64,000 nt of DNA from Sulfurisoma sp963709555 (GTDB taxonomy: Bacteria > Pseudomonadota > Gammaproteobacteria > Burkholderiales > Rhodocyclaceae). The stretch covers positions 310,001 to 374,000 of the forward strand of contig CAVPWR010000008.1 in NCBI GenBank assembly GCA_963709555.1, in the 5' to 3' direction. The notes beneath the pieces were generated by a model. It did no database searches, was not told the DNA's origin, and was given only the letters and a program-made list of their open reading frames with translations. The position numbers and the translations under genes are program-made. This document shows, in pieces, positions 1 through 7,490 of the stretch (positions within the stretch are counted from its first letter, which is position 1; every line of letters begins with the position of its first letter).

Positions 1-963
1 GCTACTGCCGCGGCGCGGCATATGACGCATTGGCGGCGATACCCAGCGGCTGGCCGCGCGGTGCAGCGCCTGGCGCAGTGCAGGCGTGGCGGCGTGCTCG
101 TCCAGTCCCAGTGCTTGGGGGCTTTCACCGGCGACGAACTGCTCGATGTGCTCGAGTGCCGACCGCCCCAATTCGCGGCAGGAAAAACACACGTTCTGTC
201 CGTTGGCCAGCGGCGGGCGACGCACCGCAGCACAGGGCGCCTGGTCGCGGCTGTCGTTGATCCAGTACCAGGTTTCCGTCTGATTGCTGGCCGGCAGGGC
301 ATCGGCAAATTCGATCTGGCCGGCGAACTCGCGCAGATAATCCAGCAGAAAGCCGAGTTCCGCCGGGGTGAAGCTCTGTGGCTGTGCGGCCGAGAGTGCC
401 AGCATGGTCTTGAACTGGGTGACGACGGTATTGGCGCCAGCTGGCAGCGTACTGTCATGCGGCGTTGCGGCCATGGTCCAGTGATAGATCTCCTGGGCCG
501 TGCGCCACATGTCCGGCGGGGCAGGGGCGGAAATCAGCAGCGCCACCTCCATCTGCTGTGTGAGATTGCCCATGGCCAGTGCACACAGCGATGTCGGGTT
601 GAGGTGCAGGCTCTGCAGGCGCGCCCCGTCGGCTTCGCGCATGACCTTGCTGTAGGCTGCGGCAATGCCGCCGTGGACATCGAGCAGTCCCTGCGAGATC
701 GTACGCAGCCGCCGGTCCACGGGCAACGATGTCTCGCGCAGCAACGGTTTCAGAGCGGCATTGACGGAATTTACGCGCGGCTGGAAGAGCTTCAGGATGC
801 GTAGCAACTGCAGCGGCGCAACGCCCATGTCTTCTATCGCGGCCAGATGGTTGCGCAATGGAACCAGGTCGCGCAGCGAATCATCCGCCGGCGGCTGGGC
901 AAGCCAGGCTAGCGCACTATCGAGGGCTGGCGATGAAACGGTAGGGTCGATCGATTGGGTCAT
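1..963 (-). CDS. Conserved hypothetical protein, C-terminus cut by window edge
   Basis: An open minus-strand frame begins at an ATG (complement of 961-963) and stays open for 321 codons to the window edge, so the C-terminus is missing. The N-terminal two thirds is leucine-rich and predicted helical, with no signal peptide or membrane segment. A CFSC motif lies near residue 273, and the visible end is basic. A plus-strand frame over 22-804 is a shadow: it is rich in Arg, Gln and His and has no family character. I do not recognise the family. A C-terminal effector domain such as PilZ beyond the edge is only a guess. The gene is divergent from the thioredoxin-like gene at 1086. Confidence 0.6.
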   Translation of the reverse strand, partial: MTQSIDPTVSSPALDSALAWLAQPPADDSLRDLVPLRNHLAAIEDMGVAPLQLLRILKLFQPRVNSVNAALKPLLRETSLPVDRRLRTISQGLLDVHGGIAAAYSKVMREADGARLQSLHLNPTSLCALAMGNLTQQMEVALLISAPAPPDMWRTAQEIYHWTMAATPHDSTLPAGANTVVTQFKTMLALSAAQPQSFTPAELGFLLDYLREFAGQIEFADALPASNQTETWYWINDSRDQAPCAAVRRPPLANGQNVCFSCRELGRSALEHIEQFVAGESPQALGLDEHAATPALRQALHRAASRWVSPPMRHMPRRGSS

Positions 964-1045
964 CGCGCGAGTACTAACGTCAACTGCTGAAAGGTCCACC
1001 GTGACCGGATTTCTGCCGCGGACTCCCGGCCGGGAAGCGCGTTTG

Positions 1046-1058
1046 ATTCTAGTAGAAT
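1046..1058. promoter_or_regulatory. Palindrome overlapping a possible -10 element
   Basis: ATTCTA-G-TAGAAT is a perfect inverted repeat around a single base, in the 122-nt gap between the divergent genes starting at 963 and 1086. Its right arm, TAGAAT, could be a -10 element for the thioredoxin-like gene 28 nt downstream, but no good -35 is visible. An operator role is inference. Confidence 0.3.
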
Positions 1059-1085
1059 TCAAGGCTTCAAACATCAGGAAATTTC

Positions 1086-1637
1086 ATGCGGGGAACGCGA
1101 CAGGCGATCCGGCGCTTCATTCTCCCGGTTTTTCTGGCCGCGTTGTCCTGGGCATTGGCACCGGCCGCCGTTGCCGATGCCGGCAGCTTCTTCGACCCGT
1201 CACTCGGCGACTTCAAGGCCGAACTGGCGACGGCGTCGAAGGAGGGCAAGCAGGGTGTGCTGCTGATGTTCGAGGCCGCGGGCTGTCCCTACTGTCGCAA
1301 GATGAAGGAACAGGTGCTGAACCGTCCCGAGGTCCAGGCCTATTACCGCAAGCATTTCGTGAATTTTTCCGTCAACGTGCTCGGCAGCGTCACGGTGACC
1401 GACTTCTCCGGCCGCAGCGCCACCGAAAAGAGCTTCGCAAGGGAGCAGCGGGTACGCGGCACGCCGACATTCATTTTTGTCGGCGCCGACGGCAAGGAAA
1501 TGACGCGTTACTCCGGTGCCACCCGTGACGTGCGCGAATTCATGGAACTGGGCCGCTTCGTTGCCGAGGGGCACTGGCGCAAGCAGGATTTCCAGCAGTT
1601 CTACCGCAACCCTCAACCCGAAGGCAGAAGGCCGTGA
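1086..1637 (+). CDS. Exported thioredoxin-fold protein (SoxW/DsbE-like)
   Basis: 183 residues. A basic N-terminus and hydrophobic stretch (about residues 9-30, ending AVA-DAG) look like a Sec signal peptide. C67-P-Y-C70 follows a beta strand (VLLMFEAAG), as in thioredoxin active sites, and a GTPTFIFV segment near residue 130 supplies the cis-proline loop. The protein should act in the periplasm as a thiol-disulfide reductase; the substrate is unknown. The closest types are SoxW and the thioredoxin_2 family. Its stop overlaps the GTG start of pyrF by 4 nt, so the two are probably co-translated, although no functional link is known. Confidence 0.8.
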   Translation: MRGTRQAIRRFILPVFLAALSWALAPAAVADAGSFFDPSLGDFKAELATASKEGKQGVLLMFEAAGCPYCRKMKEQVLNRPEVQAYYRKHFVNFSVNVLGSVTVTDFSGRSATEKSFAREQRVRGTPTFIFVGADGKEMTRYSGATRDVREFMELGRFVAEGHWRKQDFQQFYRNPQPEGRRP

Positions 1638-2356
1638 GTGAATTTTTGTCGGACAAACCCATTCCGGTGCATGACCGGCTGATCGTCGCGCTCGATGTCG
1701 CAGATGCTGCGGCGGCACGTGCCCTGGTGATGCAGCTAGGCGATGCCGTCAGTTTCTACAAGATCGGCCTCGAACTCTTCATGGCCGGCGGCTACTTCGA
1801 GCTGCTGGATTGGCTTACTGCCCAGGGCAAGAAGGTTTTTGTCGACCTCAAGTTCTTCGACGTGCCGGAAACCGTGCGTTCCGCCGTGCGTGCGCTGGCC
1901 GGCAGCGGCGCGACCTTCGCCACCGTCCATGGCAACCAGGCGATCATGGAGGCGGCGGTGCGCGACAAGGGCTCACTCAAGATCCTCGCCGTGACCGTAT
2001 TGACGAGCCTCGATCGCGGCGACCTGGACGATCTCGGCTTCGCCTGCGATGTGGACAAGCTGGTGCTGTCGCGTGCGCGGCGCGCACTGGAGACCGGAGT
2101 GGATGGCATCGTGTCGTCGGGACTCGAGGCGCCGATGATCCGGCGCGAACTCGGGCAAAGACTGCTGGTGGTCACGCCGGGCATCCGCCCGGTCGAGAAT
2201 AAGCCGGCCGACGACCAGAAGCGCACTGTCGATGTTGCCCAGGCTTTCAGCAACGGCGCCGACTACATCGTAGTCGGCCGGCCCATCCGCCAGGCGTCCG
2301 ACCCGCGTGCAGCGGCCGAAGCCATTCAGGCGACCATCGCCGGGGTGTTCCGCTGA
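1634..2356 (+). CDS. pyrF: Orotidine 5'-phosphate decarboxylase
   Basis: 240 residues, the usual length for class I PyrF. It converts OMP to UMP, the last step of de novo pyrimidine synthesis, in the cytosol. The catalytic signature is D71-L-K73-F-F-D76 in the VFVDLKFFDVPET segment. N-terminal IVALDV and C-terminal VTPGIRP and YIVVGRPI phosphate-binding loops are present. Translation starts at GTG inside the GTGA overlap with the upstream thioredoxin-like gene. A sigma70-type promoter for rpsP begins 12 nt after its stop. Confidence 0.95.
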   Translation: MSEFLSDKPIPVHDRLIVALDVADAAAARALVMQLGDAVSFYKIGLELFMAGGYFELLDWLTAQGKKVFVDLKFFDVPETVRSAVRALAGSGATFATVHGNQAIMEAAVRDKGSLKILAVTVLTSLDRGDLDDLGFACDVDKLVLSRARRALETGVDGIVSSGLEAPMIRRELGQRLLVVTPGIRPVENKPADDQKRTVDVAQAFSNGADYIVVGRPIRQASDPRAAAEAIQATIAGVFR

Positions 2357-2367
2357 TTAACGGGTGA

Positions 2368-2395
2368 TTGTTTTCCTTGGGAAAACCGTTATAAT
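2368..2395 (+). promoter_or_regulatory. Sigma70 promoter of the rpsP operon
   Basis: TTGTTT (2368-2373), a 16-bp spacer and a perfect TATAAT (2390-2395) lie just after pyrF. Transcription would start near 2402, leaving a leader of about 100 nt before rpsP. Confidence 0.75.
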
Positions 2396-2446
2396 TGCCA
2401 GCTTTTTGGCTTTGGCGTAATGCCTGCAGACGCGGGCATTGGCCTT

Positions 2447-2484
2447 CGCCGAAACTCCGTTTTCCGCCGAAACTCCGTTTTCCG
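2447..2484 (+). repeat. 18-bp tandem duplication in the rpsP leader
   Basis: The unit CGCCGAAACTCCGTTTTC occurs twice back to back (2447-2464 and 2465-2482), with two further matching bases. It lies in the transcribed leader, ending 17 nt before the rpsP start codon. Confidence 0.9.
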
Positions 2485-2501
2485 AATTCAAGGGATACCT
2501 C

Positions 2502-2756
2502 ATGGTCGTCATTCGACTTGCCCGCAGCGGCGCCAAAAAGCGCCCCTTCTACAACATGGTGGTGACCGACTCGCGCAACCGCCGCGATGGTCGCTTCGTC
2601 GAGCGCATCGGTTTCTACAACCCGGTGGCTGCCGAAAACGAGCAGGGCCTGGTGGTTAACGCCGAGCGTCTGGCCTACTGGCAGGGCGTCGGCGCCCAGC
2701 TGTCGCCGACCGCCGCCCGTCTGGTCAAGCAGATCGCCGCCAAGCCCGCTGCCTGA
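2502..2756 (+). CDS. rpsP: 30S ribosomal protein S16
   Basis: 84 residues starting MVVIRLARSGAKKRPFYNMV, the canonical S16 N-terminus. It also carries the GRFVERIGFYNP block. The start at 2502 is chosen because it gives this N-terminus and has an AGGGA ribosome-binding site at 2490-2494. Upstream in-frame starts would translate the 18-bp tandem repeat. First gene of rpsP-rimM-trmD-rplS; its TGA shares one base with the rimM ATG. The organisation is typical of Proteobacteria and couples ribosome assembly with tRNA modification. Confidence 0.96.
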   Translation: MVVIRLARSGAKKRPFYNMVVTDSRNRRDGRFVERIGFYNPVAAENEQGLVVNAERLAYWQGVGAQLSPTAARLVKQIAAKPAA

Positions 2757-3256
2757 TGTTGGTATTGGGGCGAGTGATCGCCCCGTTCGGTGTGCTGGGC
2801 TGGATCAAGCTGTCGCCGTTGGGCCACGATCCAGCGGCATGGCGAGAAATGCCGTCCCTGTGGCTGGGGCGCGACCCCGACGGCACGGAGTGGCAACGCT
2901 ACGAGATCGAGGCCCTTAAGGCACATGGCAAAGGCCTTGTCGCCAAGCTCAGGGGCATCGGTGACCGCACGGCAGCCGAGGCGATCGACGGCAGCTACAT
3001 TGCCGCGCCGCGGGAGGAGTTGCCGCCGCCACAGGATGGCGAGTATTACTGGGCCGATCTGATCGGCCTCGATGTGGTGAATGCGCAGGGCGTGAAGTTC
3101 GGCACGGTGGCCGAACTGCTCGAAACCGGCGCCAACGATGTGCTGGTGGTGCGCGAGGGGAAAACCGAGCGCCTGCTGCCATTCATCGCGCAGGTGGTCA
3201 GCGAGGTGGATGTTCCCAATCGGATCATCCGCGTCGATTGGCAACCGGACTGGTGA
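2756..3256 (+). CDS. rimM: 16S rRNA processing / 30S maturation factor RimM
   Basis: 166 residues with an N-terminal RimM beta-barrel (VLGRVIAPFGVLGWIKL) and a C-terminal PRC-barrel (EYYWADLIGLDVVNAQG, then LLPFIAQVV). RimM binds S19 and assists late maturation of the 30S head. The ATG overlaps the rpsP stop by one base (TGATG) and its own stop does the same with trmD, so all three are translationally coupled. Confidence 0.95.
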   Translation: MLVLGRVIAPFGVLGWIKLSPLGHDPAAWREMPSLWLGRDPDGTEWQRYEIEALKAHGKGLVAKLRGIGDRTAAEAIDGSYIAAPREELPPPQDGEYYWADLIGLDVVNAQGVKFGTVAELLETGANDVLVVREGKTERLLPFIAQVVSEVDVPNRIIRVDWQPDW

Positions 3257-4032
3257 TGCTGCGATTCGATGCGATCACGCTGTTTCCCGAGATGTTCGGG
3301 GCGGTGACGCAGTCCGGGATCACGCGGCGGGCGCTAGAGCGCGGCTTGTGGCGGCTGGATTGCTGGAATCCGCGCGAGCAGGTCGAGGACAACCACCGGA
3401 CGGTCGATGACCGGCCTTATGGCGGCGGGCCGGGGATGGTGATGTTGCCGGGGCCGCTGGAGAAGACGATCGCCGCCGCGCGGGCATCCCGCCGCGAGGC
3501 CGGCGAAGCGGCAGCGAAGGTGATTTACCTCTCGCCGCAGGGGGCACCGCTGACGCATGAGCGGGTGCGGCGGCTGGCGGCAACGCCGGGAGCGATTCTG
3601 CTCTGCGGGCGTTACGAGGGGGTCGACGAGCGCTTGATCGAGCGCTGTGTCGACGAAGAGATTTCGATCGGCGATTTCGTCCTTTCGGGCGGCGAGATCG
3701 CTGCGATGGCGTTGATCGATGCCTGCGTCCGGCAGTTGCCGGGGGCATTGAACGACGATGCTTCTGCGGTCGAGGATTCATTCGTGGCCGGGTTGCTGGA
3801 TTGCCCGCACTACACGCGGCCCGAAGTGTATGAAGGAATGCCGGTGCCGGAGGTTTTGCTCTCAGGCCACCACCAGAACATCCGCCGCTGGCGACTGAAG
3901 ATGTCGCTGGCGCGGACCCGGGAGCGCCGCCCGGAGTTGTTGGCGCAACGGGCGCTCATGCAGCAGATGAGCGCGGAGGAAACGCAACTCCTCGGCGAGA
4001 TCGAAGCCGAAGAGCTCTGCGGTCGTAACTAA
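3256..4032 (+). CDS. trmD: tRNA (guanine-N1)-methyltransferase
   Basis: 258 residues. The enzyme methylates G37 of tRNAs, using SAM bound in a deep trefoil knot. Visible motifs are the N-terminal FDAITLFPEMF, the DDRPYGGGPGMVM loop, IYLSPQG, LCGRYEGVDER and the knot segment IGDFVLSGGE. An in-frame GTG upstream at 3238 exists, but the ATG at 3256 gives the family N-terminus and overlaps the rimM stop by one base. The C-terminal RRWRLK segment matches the tRNA-binding domain. Confidence 0.96.
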   Translation: MLRFDAITLFPEMFGAVTQSGITRRALERGLWRLDCWNPREQVEDNHRTVDDRPYGGGPGMVMLPGPLEKTIAAARASRREAGEAAAKVIYLSPQGAPLTHERVRRLAATPGAILLCGRYEGVDERLIERCVDEEISIGDFVLSGGEIAAMALIDACVRQLPGALNDDASAVEDSFVAGLLDCPHYTRPEVYEGMPVPEVLLSGHHQNIRRWRLKMSLARTRERRPELLAQRALMQQMSAEETQLLGEIEAEELCGRN

Positions 4033-4050
4033 ATTGAAGGAAAAAACGAC

Positions 4051-4410
4051 ATGAACCTGATTGAGCAGCTTGAAAAAGAGGAAATCGCACGCCTCGGCAA
4101 AACCATTCCCGATTTCGCCCCCGGCGACACCGTGATCGTCAACGTGAACGTGGTCGAAGGCGAGCGCAAGCGTGTCCAGGCCTTCGAGGGCGTGGTCATC
4201 GCCAAGAAGAACCGCAGCCTTAACTCGAGCTTCATCGTGCGCAAGATTTCCTCGGGCGAGGGCGTCGAGCGGACATTCCAGACCTATTCGCCGCTGATTG
4301 CCAGCATCGAGCTCAAGCGCCGCGGTGACGTGCGCCGCGCCAAGCTCTACTACCTGCGCAGCCGTTCCGGCAAGTCGGCGCGCATCAAGGAAAAACTCAC
4401 TGCAAAGTGA
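4051..4410 (+). CDS. rplS: 50S ribosomal protein L19
   Basis: 119 residues, typical L19 length. It contains the FAPGDTVIVNV strand, the ERKRVQAFEGVVIAKKNR block and the VERTFQTYSPLI segment. L19 sits at the 30S-50S interface. It ends the rpsP operon. The last codons and stop lie inside a 10-bp inverted repeat (4392-4415), and a stronger hairpin follows at 4511. Confidence 0.96.
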   Translation: MNLIEQLEKEEIARLGKTIPDFAPGDTVIVNVNVVEGERKRVQAFEGVVIAKKNRSLNSSFIVRKISSGEGVERTFQTYSPLIASIELKRRGDVRRAKLYYLRSRSGKSARIKEKLTAK

Positions 4411-4415
4411 GTTTT
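4392..4415 (+). terminator. Hairpin embedded in the rplS stop region
   Basis: AAAACTCACT (4392-4401), a GCAA tetraloop and AGTGAGTTTT (4406-4415) form a perfect 10-bp stem whose 3' arm ends in four T. The rplS TGA (4408-4410) lies inside the 3' arm, so ribosomes finishing rplS would disrupt it. It could be a translation-sensitive terminator or an mRNA end-protecting hairpin. Confidence 0.55.
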
Positions 4416-4510
4416 CAGAGAAGGCTAATGCCTGCGCGTCAGCAGGCGTTATGCCGGAACTAAAAACTCACGGCCAAGACTTCGGCCTGATCGTTTCCGC
4501 AGCAACCGCG

Positions 4511-4550
4511 AGCGGGGATGCCAGGATAGCCGGCATCCCCGCTTTGCGTT
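4511..4550 (+). terminator. Terminator-like hairpin after rplS
   Basis: AGCGGGGATGCC (4511-4522), a 9-nt loop and GGCATCCCCGCT (4532-4543) make a perfect 12-bp stem, followed by the partly T-rich TTGCGTTT. It probably ends the rpsP operon about 100 nt past the rplS stop. The U-tract is imperfect. Confidence 0.7.
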
Positions 4551-4604
4551 TACAGCGGCCATGCACCACAATGTGCATTCCGTCGCATGCGATGACTTGC
4601 CGCC

Positions 4605-6587
4605 GTGGCCACACCCAAAAGCAGCCGCTATCAGACTCCCGCCGCCGCCCTTTTCGCCTTGCTGATCGGTGCGGCCTGGCTCACGGCGTGGGGCTGGAAG
4701 CAAAGCGCCACCAACGAAGTGATCCAGCGTGAGCTGCAACGCAGCATCGCGGTGGCGACCAGTCTTTCCAACGCGCTGTGGCCGGTTTACCTCAAGCCGG
4801 TGCGGCAGGCATCGACGCTGCCGCCGGCGGCCATTCAGCAGCTGGATTATCTGGGTCCGCTGGGCCGCGATGTCGCAGCCCAGGTCAAGGGCCAGCGCGT
4901 GCTCAAGGTCAAAATTTACGATCCGCGCGGCGTCGTGGTGTTTTCGACCGAGCCGAAACAGATCGGCGACGACAATCGCGACAATGCGGGCGTGAAGGCT
5001 GCCTTGAGCGGCGCGGGGCAGGCCGAACTGGTGCATCGCGCCAGCTTTAGTGCCCTGGATGGGAACCTGGTCGCCGATCGCGATCTGGTCCAGGCCTATG
5101 TTCCGGCCAGTCCGGGCGCAGATGGCCCGCAGGATGCCGTATTCGAGGTCTATACCGACGTGACGCCGCTGATCGCCGAGATTCGGGAGGACGAGCGCCG
5201 CATCTGGGCAATCGCCAATCTCGCCGGCCTGGTCCTCTTTGCCATGGCGCTGCAGATACTGCGGCGGGCCGAGCGCGTGCAGCGCGACAAGGATGCCGTC
5301 ACCGGGCTGCCGGTGCGGGAAGTCGCGCTCGAGGTACTGGCGCAGCGGCAACTCCGCGACGCCAGGGTGGCACCTGGTGTCCGCCGTGGCTGGCTGGTAG
5401 TGGGTTTGCTGCACCTCAGGCAGGTGAGCGCCGCCTACGGCCACCGCGCCAGTGATGCGGTACTGAGTCAGGCTGCGGCCCGACTGGCCACGCTGCCGAA
5501 CGCCGCCGGACGACTGTTTCGCCTGCCCGGTGATGCGTTCGCACTCATGCTCAAGGCGGAGGATGCCCTGGGTACGGCCGAGGAAATGCTGCCGCGCCTG
5601 GCACGCGAGGTTATTGCCAAGTTCGATGCACCGCTGCATTTCGAGGGGCGGACCATCGTCGCCGACGTCGCACTGGGGGCCGACCTGGCCACGTCCGCTG
5701 TTGACGATCCGGCCGACCTCCTCAAGCATGCCGAGGCGGCGTTGGACCAGGCCAAGGCCCAGGGCCCGCGTCACTGGGTTCTTTACACGCCGGGACTGGA
5801 GCAGAGTGTGGCCGAGCGACTGCAGTTGCTCGCCGACCTGCGCGAGGCTCTGCTGCGCGAAGAATTCGAAGTGTTCTACCAGCCACTGGTCAGCGCCGAG
5901 ACGCGCAAGCTGGTGTCTGCCGAGGCGCTGGTGCGCTGGCGCCATCCGCGCCGCGGGCTGGTTGGGCCAGCGGTGTTCATCCCGCTGCTCGAGGACAGCG
6001 GTCAGATCATCGAGGTCGGTGCTTTCATCCTGCGCGAAGCGTGCAGGCAAGCGCAACACTGGCGCCAAAGCTTCGCGCCGGAGTTCGTCATCGCGGTGAA
6101 TCTATCCACCCGCCAGTTCACCGATCCGAATCTGCCCCGGATAATTCGTGAGGCACTGGCTGAGTCCGGCCTGCCGGCGGCGGCATTGATCCTTGAAGTG
6201 ACCGAAACGTTCCTGGCCCTCAACCCGGAACAGGCAGCCGACTTGCTGCGCGAGTTGAAGGATGACCTGGGCGTCGCCGTCGCCATCGACGATTTCGGCC
6301 AGGGCTATTCATCGCTGGCGTCGCTGCGCCTGTTGCCGCTGGACATCCTCAAGATCGACCGCGCCTTCGTCATCAATGCACCGCACGATCCGGTGGATGC
6401 TTCGATCGCCCGCGCCGTTGCATCCCTGGCGCAGGGCCTTCAGCTTACCCTGGTGGCCGAGGGAGTGGAAACTGAGGCGCAGGCCGAATTCACCCGCAGC
6501 ATCGGCTGCCACAAGCTGCAGGGCTATCTGTTCGCGCAGCCGCTCGAGGCGGCTGCGTTCGAGGCGGCTTACGCCAAGGCGAGTTAG
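4605..6587 (+). CDS. Membrane c-di-GMP phosphodiesterase with sensor, degenerate GGDEF and EAL domains
   Basis: 660 residues. A membrane segment (about 13-30), a periplasmic sensor region with a Cache-like pattern (VLKVKIYDPRGVVVFST near 101-117), a second membrane segment (about 200-220), then GGDEF (about 225-390) and EAL (about 405-655). The GGDEF signature is replaced by LPGDAFAL, so cyclase activity is unlikely. The EAL domain keeps SAEALVRW, DDFGQGYSSL, LKIDRAFV and VAEGVETE, which is the catalytic set, so it should hydrolyse c-di-GMP. The GTG start lacks a clear ribosome-binding site and is uncertain. It converges with folE2, the ends overlapping by 4 nt. Confidence 0.88.
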   Translation: MATPKSSRYQTPAAALFALLIGAAWLTAWGWKQSATNEVIQRELQRSIAVATSLSNALWPVYLKPVRQASTLPPAAIQQLDYLGPLGRDVAAQVKGQRVLKVKIYDPRGVVVFSTEPKQIGDDNRDNAGVKAALSGAGQAELVHRASFSALDGNLVADRDLVQAYVPASPGADGPQDAVFEVYTDVTPLIAEIREDERRIWAIANLAGLVLFAMALQILRRAERVQRDKDAVTGLPVREVALEVLAQRQLRDARVAPGVRRGWLVVGLLHLRQVSAAYGHRASDAVLSQAAARLATLPNAAGRLFRLPGDAFALMLKAEDALGTAEEMLPRLAREVIAKFDAPLHFEGRTIVADVALGADLATSAVDDPADLLKHAEAALDQAKAQGPRHWVLYTPGLEQSVAERLQLLADLREALLREEFEVFYQPLVSAETRKLVSAEALVRWRHPRRGLVGPAVFIPLLEDSGQIIEVGAFILREACRQAQHWRQSFAPEFVIAVNLSTRQFTDPNLPRIIREALAESGLPAAALILEVTETFLALNPEQAADLLRELKDDLGVAVAIDDFGQGYSSLASLRLLPLDILKIDRAFVINAPHDPVDASIARAVASLAQGLQLTLVAEGVETEAQAEFTRSIGCHKLQGYLFAQPLEAAAFEAAYAKAS

Positions 6588-7402
6588 CGCCGCGCCGGCT
6601 CGGTCAGCTTGTTGCGCTCGATCAGGGCGTAGGCCGAATGGTTGTGGATCGATTCGAAGTTTTCGGATTCGAGGATGTAGGCGTCGATGCGCGGCTCGGC
6701 ATTGAGCACGCCGGCGACGTCGCGCACCATGTCCTCGACGAACTTCGGGTTGTCGTAGGCGCGCTCGGTGACGTATTTCTCGTCCGGGCGCTTGAGCAGG
6801 CCGTAGACCTCGCAGGAGGCCTGCGCTTCGACCATCTGCACCAGTTCCTCGATCCACAGGAAGCTGTTGGTGGTGGCGGTGACGGTGATGTGCGAGCGCT
6901 GGTTGTGCGCGCCGTAATCGGAAATCTTCTTCGAGCACGGGCAGAGGCTGGTGGCCGGCACCACGACCTTCATGGTCTGGCGATAGACCGCGCCGTCGAG
7001 GATCTCGCCGATGAAGGTGACCTCGTAGTCCATCAGGCTCTTGACCTTGGAGACGGGGGCTTCCTTGTTGATGAAATAGGGGAAGGTCATCTCGATGATG
7101 CCGGTTTCGGCCTCGAGCTTCTTGACCATTTCGCGCAGCATCGCCTCGAAACTCTCGACCGAGATTTCCTTGTCGCGGCTGTTGAGGATCTCGACGAAGC
7201 GCGACATGTGGGTGCCCTTGAAGTTGTGCGGCAGGCCCACGTACATGGCGAAGTTGGCGATGGTGTGCTGCACGCCGCCGCTCTTGTCGAGCACCTTGAC
7301 GGGGTGGCGGATGGACTTGATGCCGACCTTGTCGATCGGCAACTGGCGGGAATCGGCGCTGCTTTGGACGTCTGGAATCATCATGGGGTCTCTGGCATTC
7401 AC
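6584..7402 (-). CDS. folE2: GTP cyclohydrolase FolE2 (type IB)
   Basis: 272 residues from a GTG at 7402. That start is preferred because AGGAG (complement of 7411-7415) lies 8 nt upstream; ATGs at 7384 and 7381 have no good site. FolE2 makes 7,8-dihydroneopterin triphosphate from GTP, the first step toward folate and queuosine precursors, with flexible metal use. Family motifs seen: VGIKSIRHPVKV near the N-terminus, VPATSLCPCSK with the metal-ligand cysteine, and the QRSHITV block. It lies downstream of dxs on the same strand. The tgt, queA and queG genes elsewhere in the window use the same pathway. Confidence 0.93.
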   Translation of the reverse strand: MNARDPMMIPDVQSSADSRQLPIDKVGIKSIRHPVKVLDKSGGVQHTIANFAMYVGLPHNFKGTHMSRFVEILNSRDKEISVESFEAMLREMVKKLEAETGIIEMTFPYFINKEAPVSKVKSLMDYEVTFIGEILDGAVYRQTMKVVVPATSLCPCSKKISDYGAHNQRSHITVTATTNSFLWIEELVQMVEAQASCEVYGLLKRPDEKYVTERAYDNPKFVEDMVRDVAGVLNAEPRIDAYILESENFESIHNHSAYALIERNKLTEPARR

Positions 7403-7490
7403 GGGTTGCGCTCCTGGGGCTGGGGGTGCGCGGCGGCTCATGTCGGCCGTCACGTCAGTCAGCATATGGTATCAATCCCGACAAAAACAA

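Noticed and set aside
2439..2501. Upstream start extending rpsP
   Set aside because: The extension consists of the tandem repeat and lacks S16 similarity; ATG 2502 matches the family.
4449..6068. 539-codon minus-strand frame opposite the GGDEF/EAL gene
   Set aside because: Rich in Arg, Gln and His with no recognisable domain, while the plus strand has clear EAL motifs.
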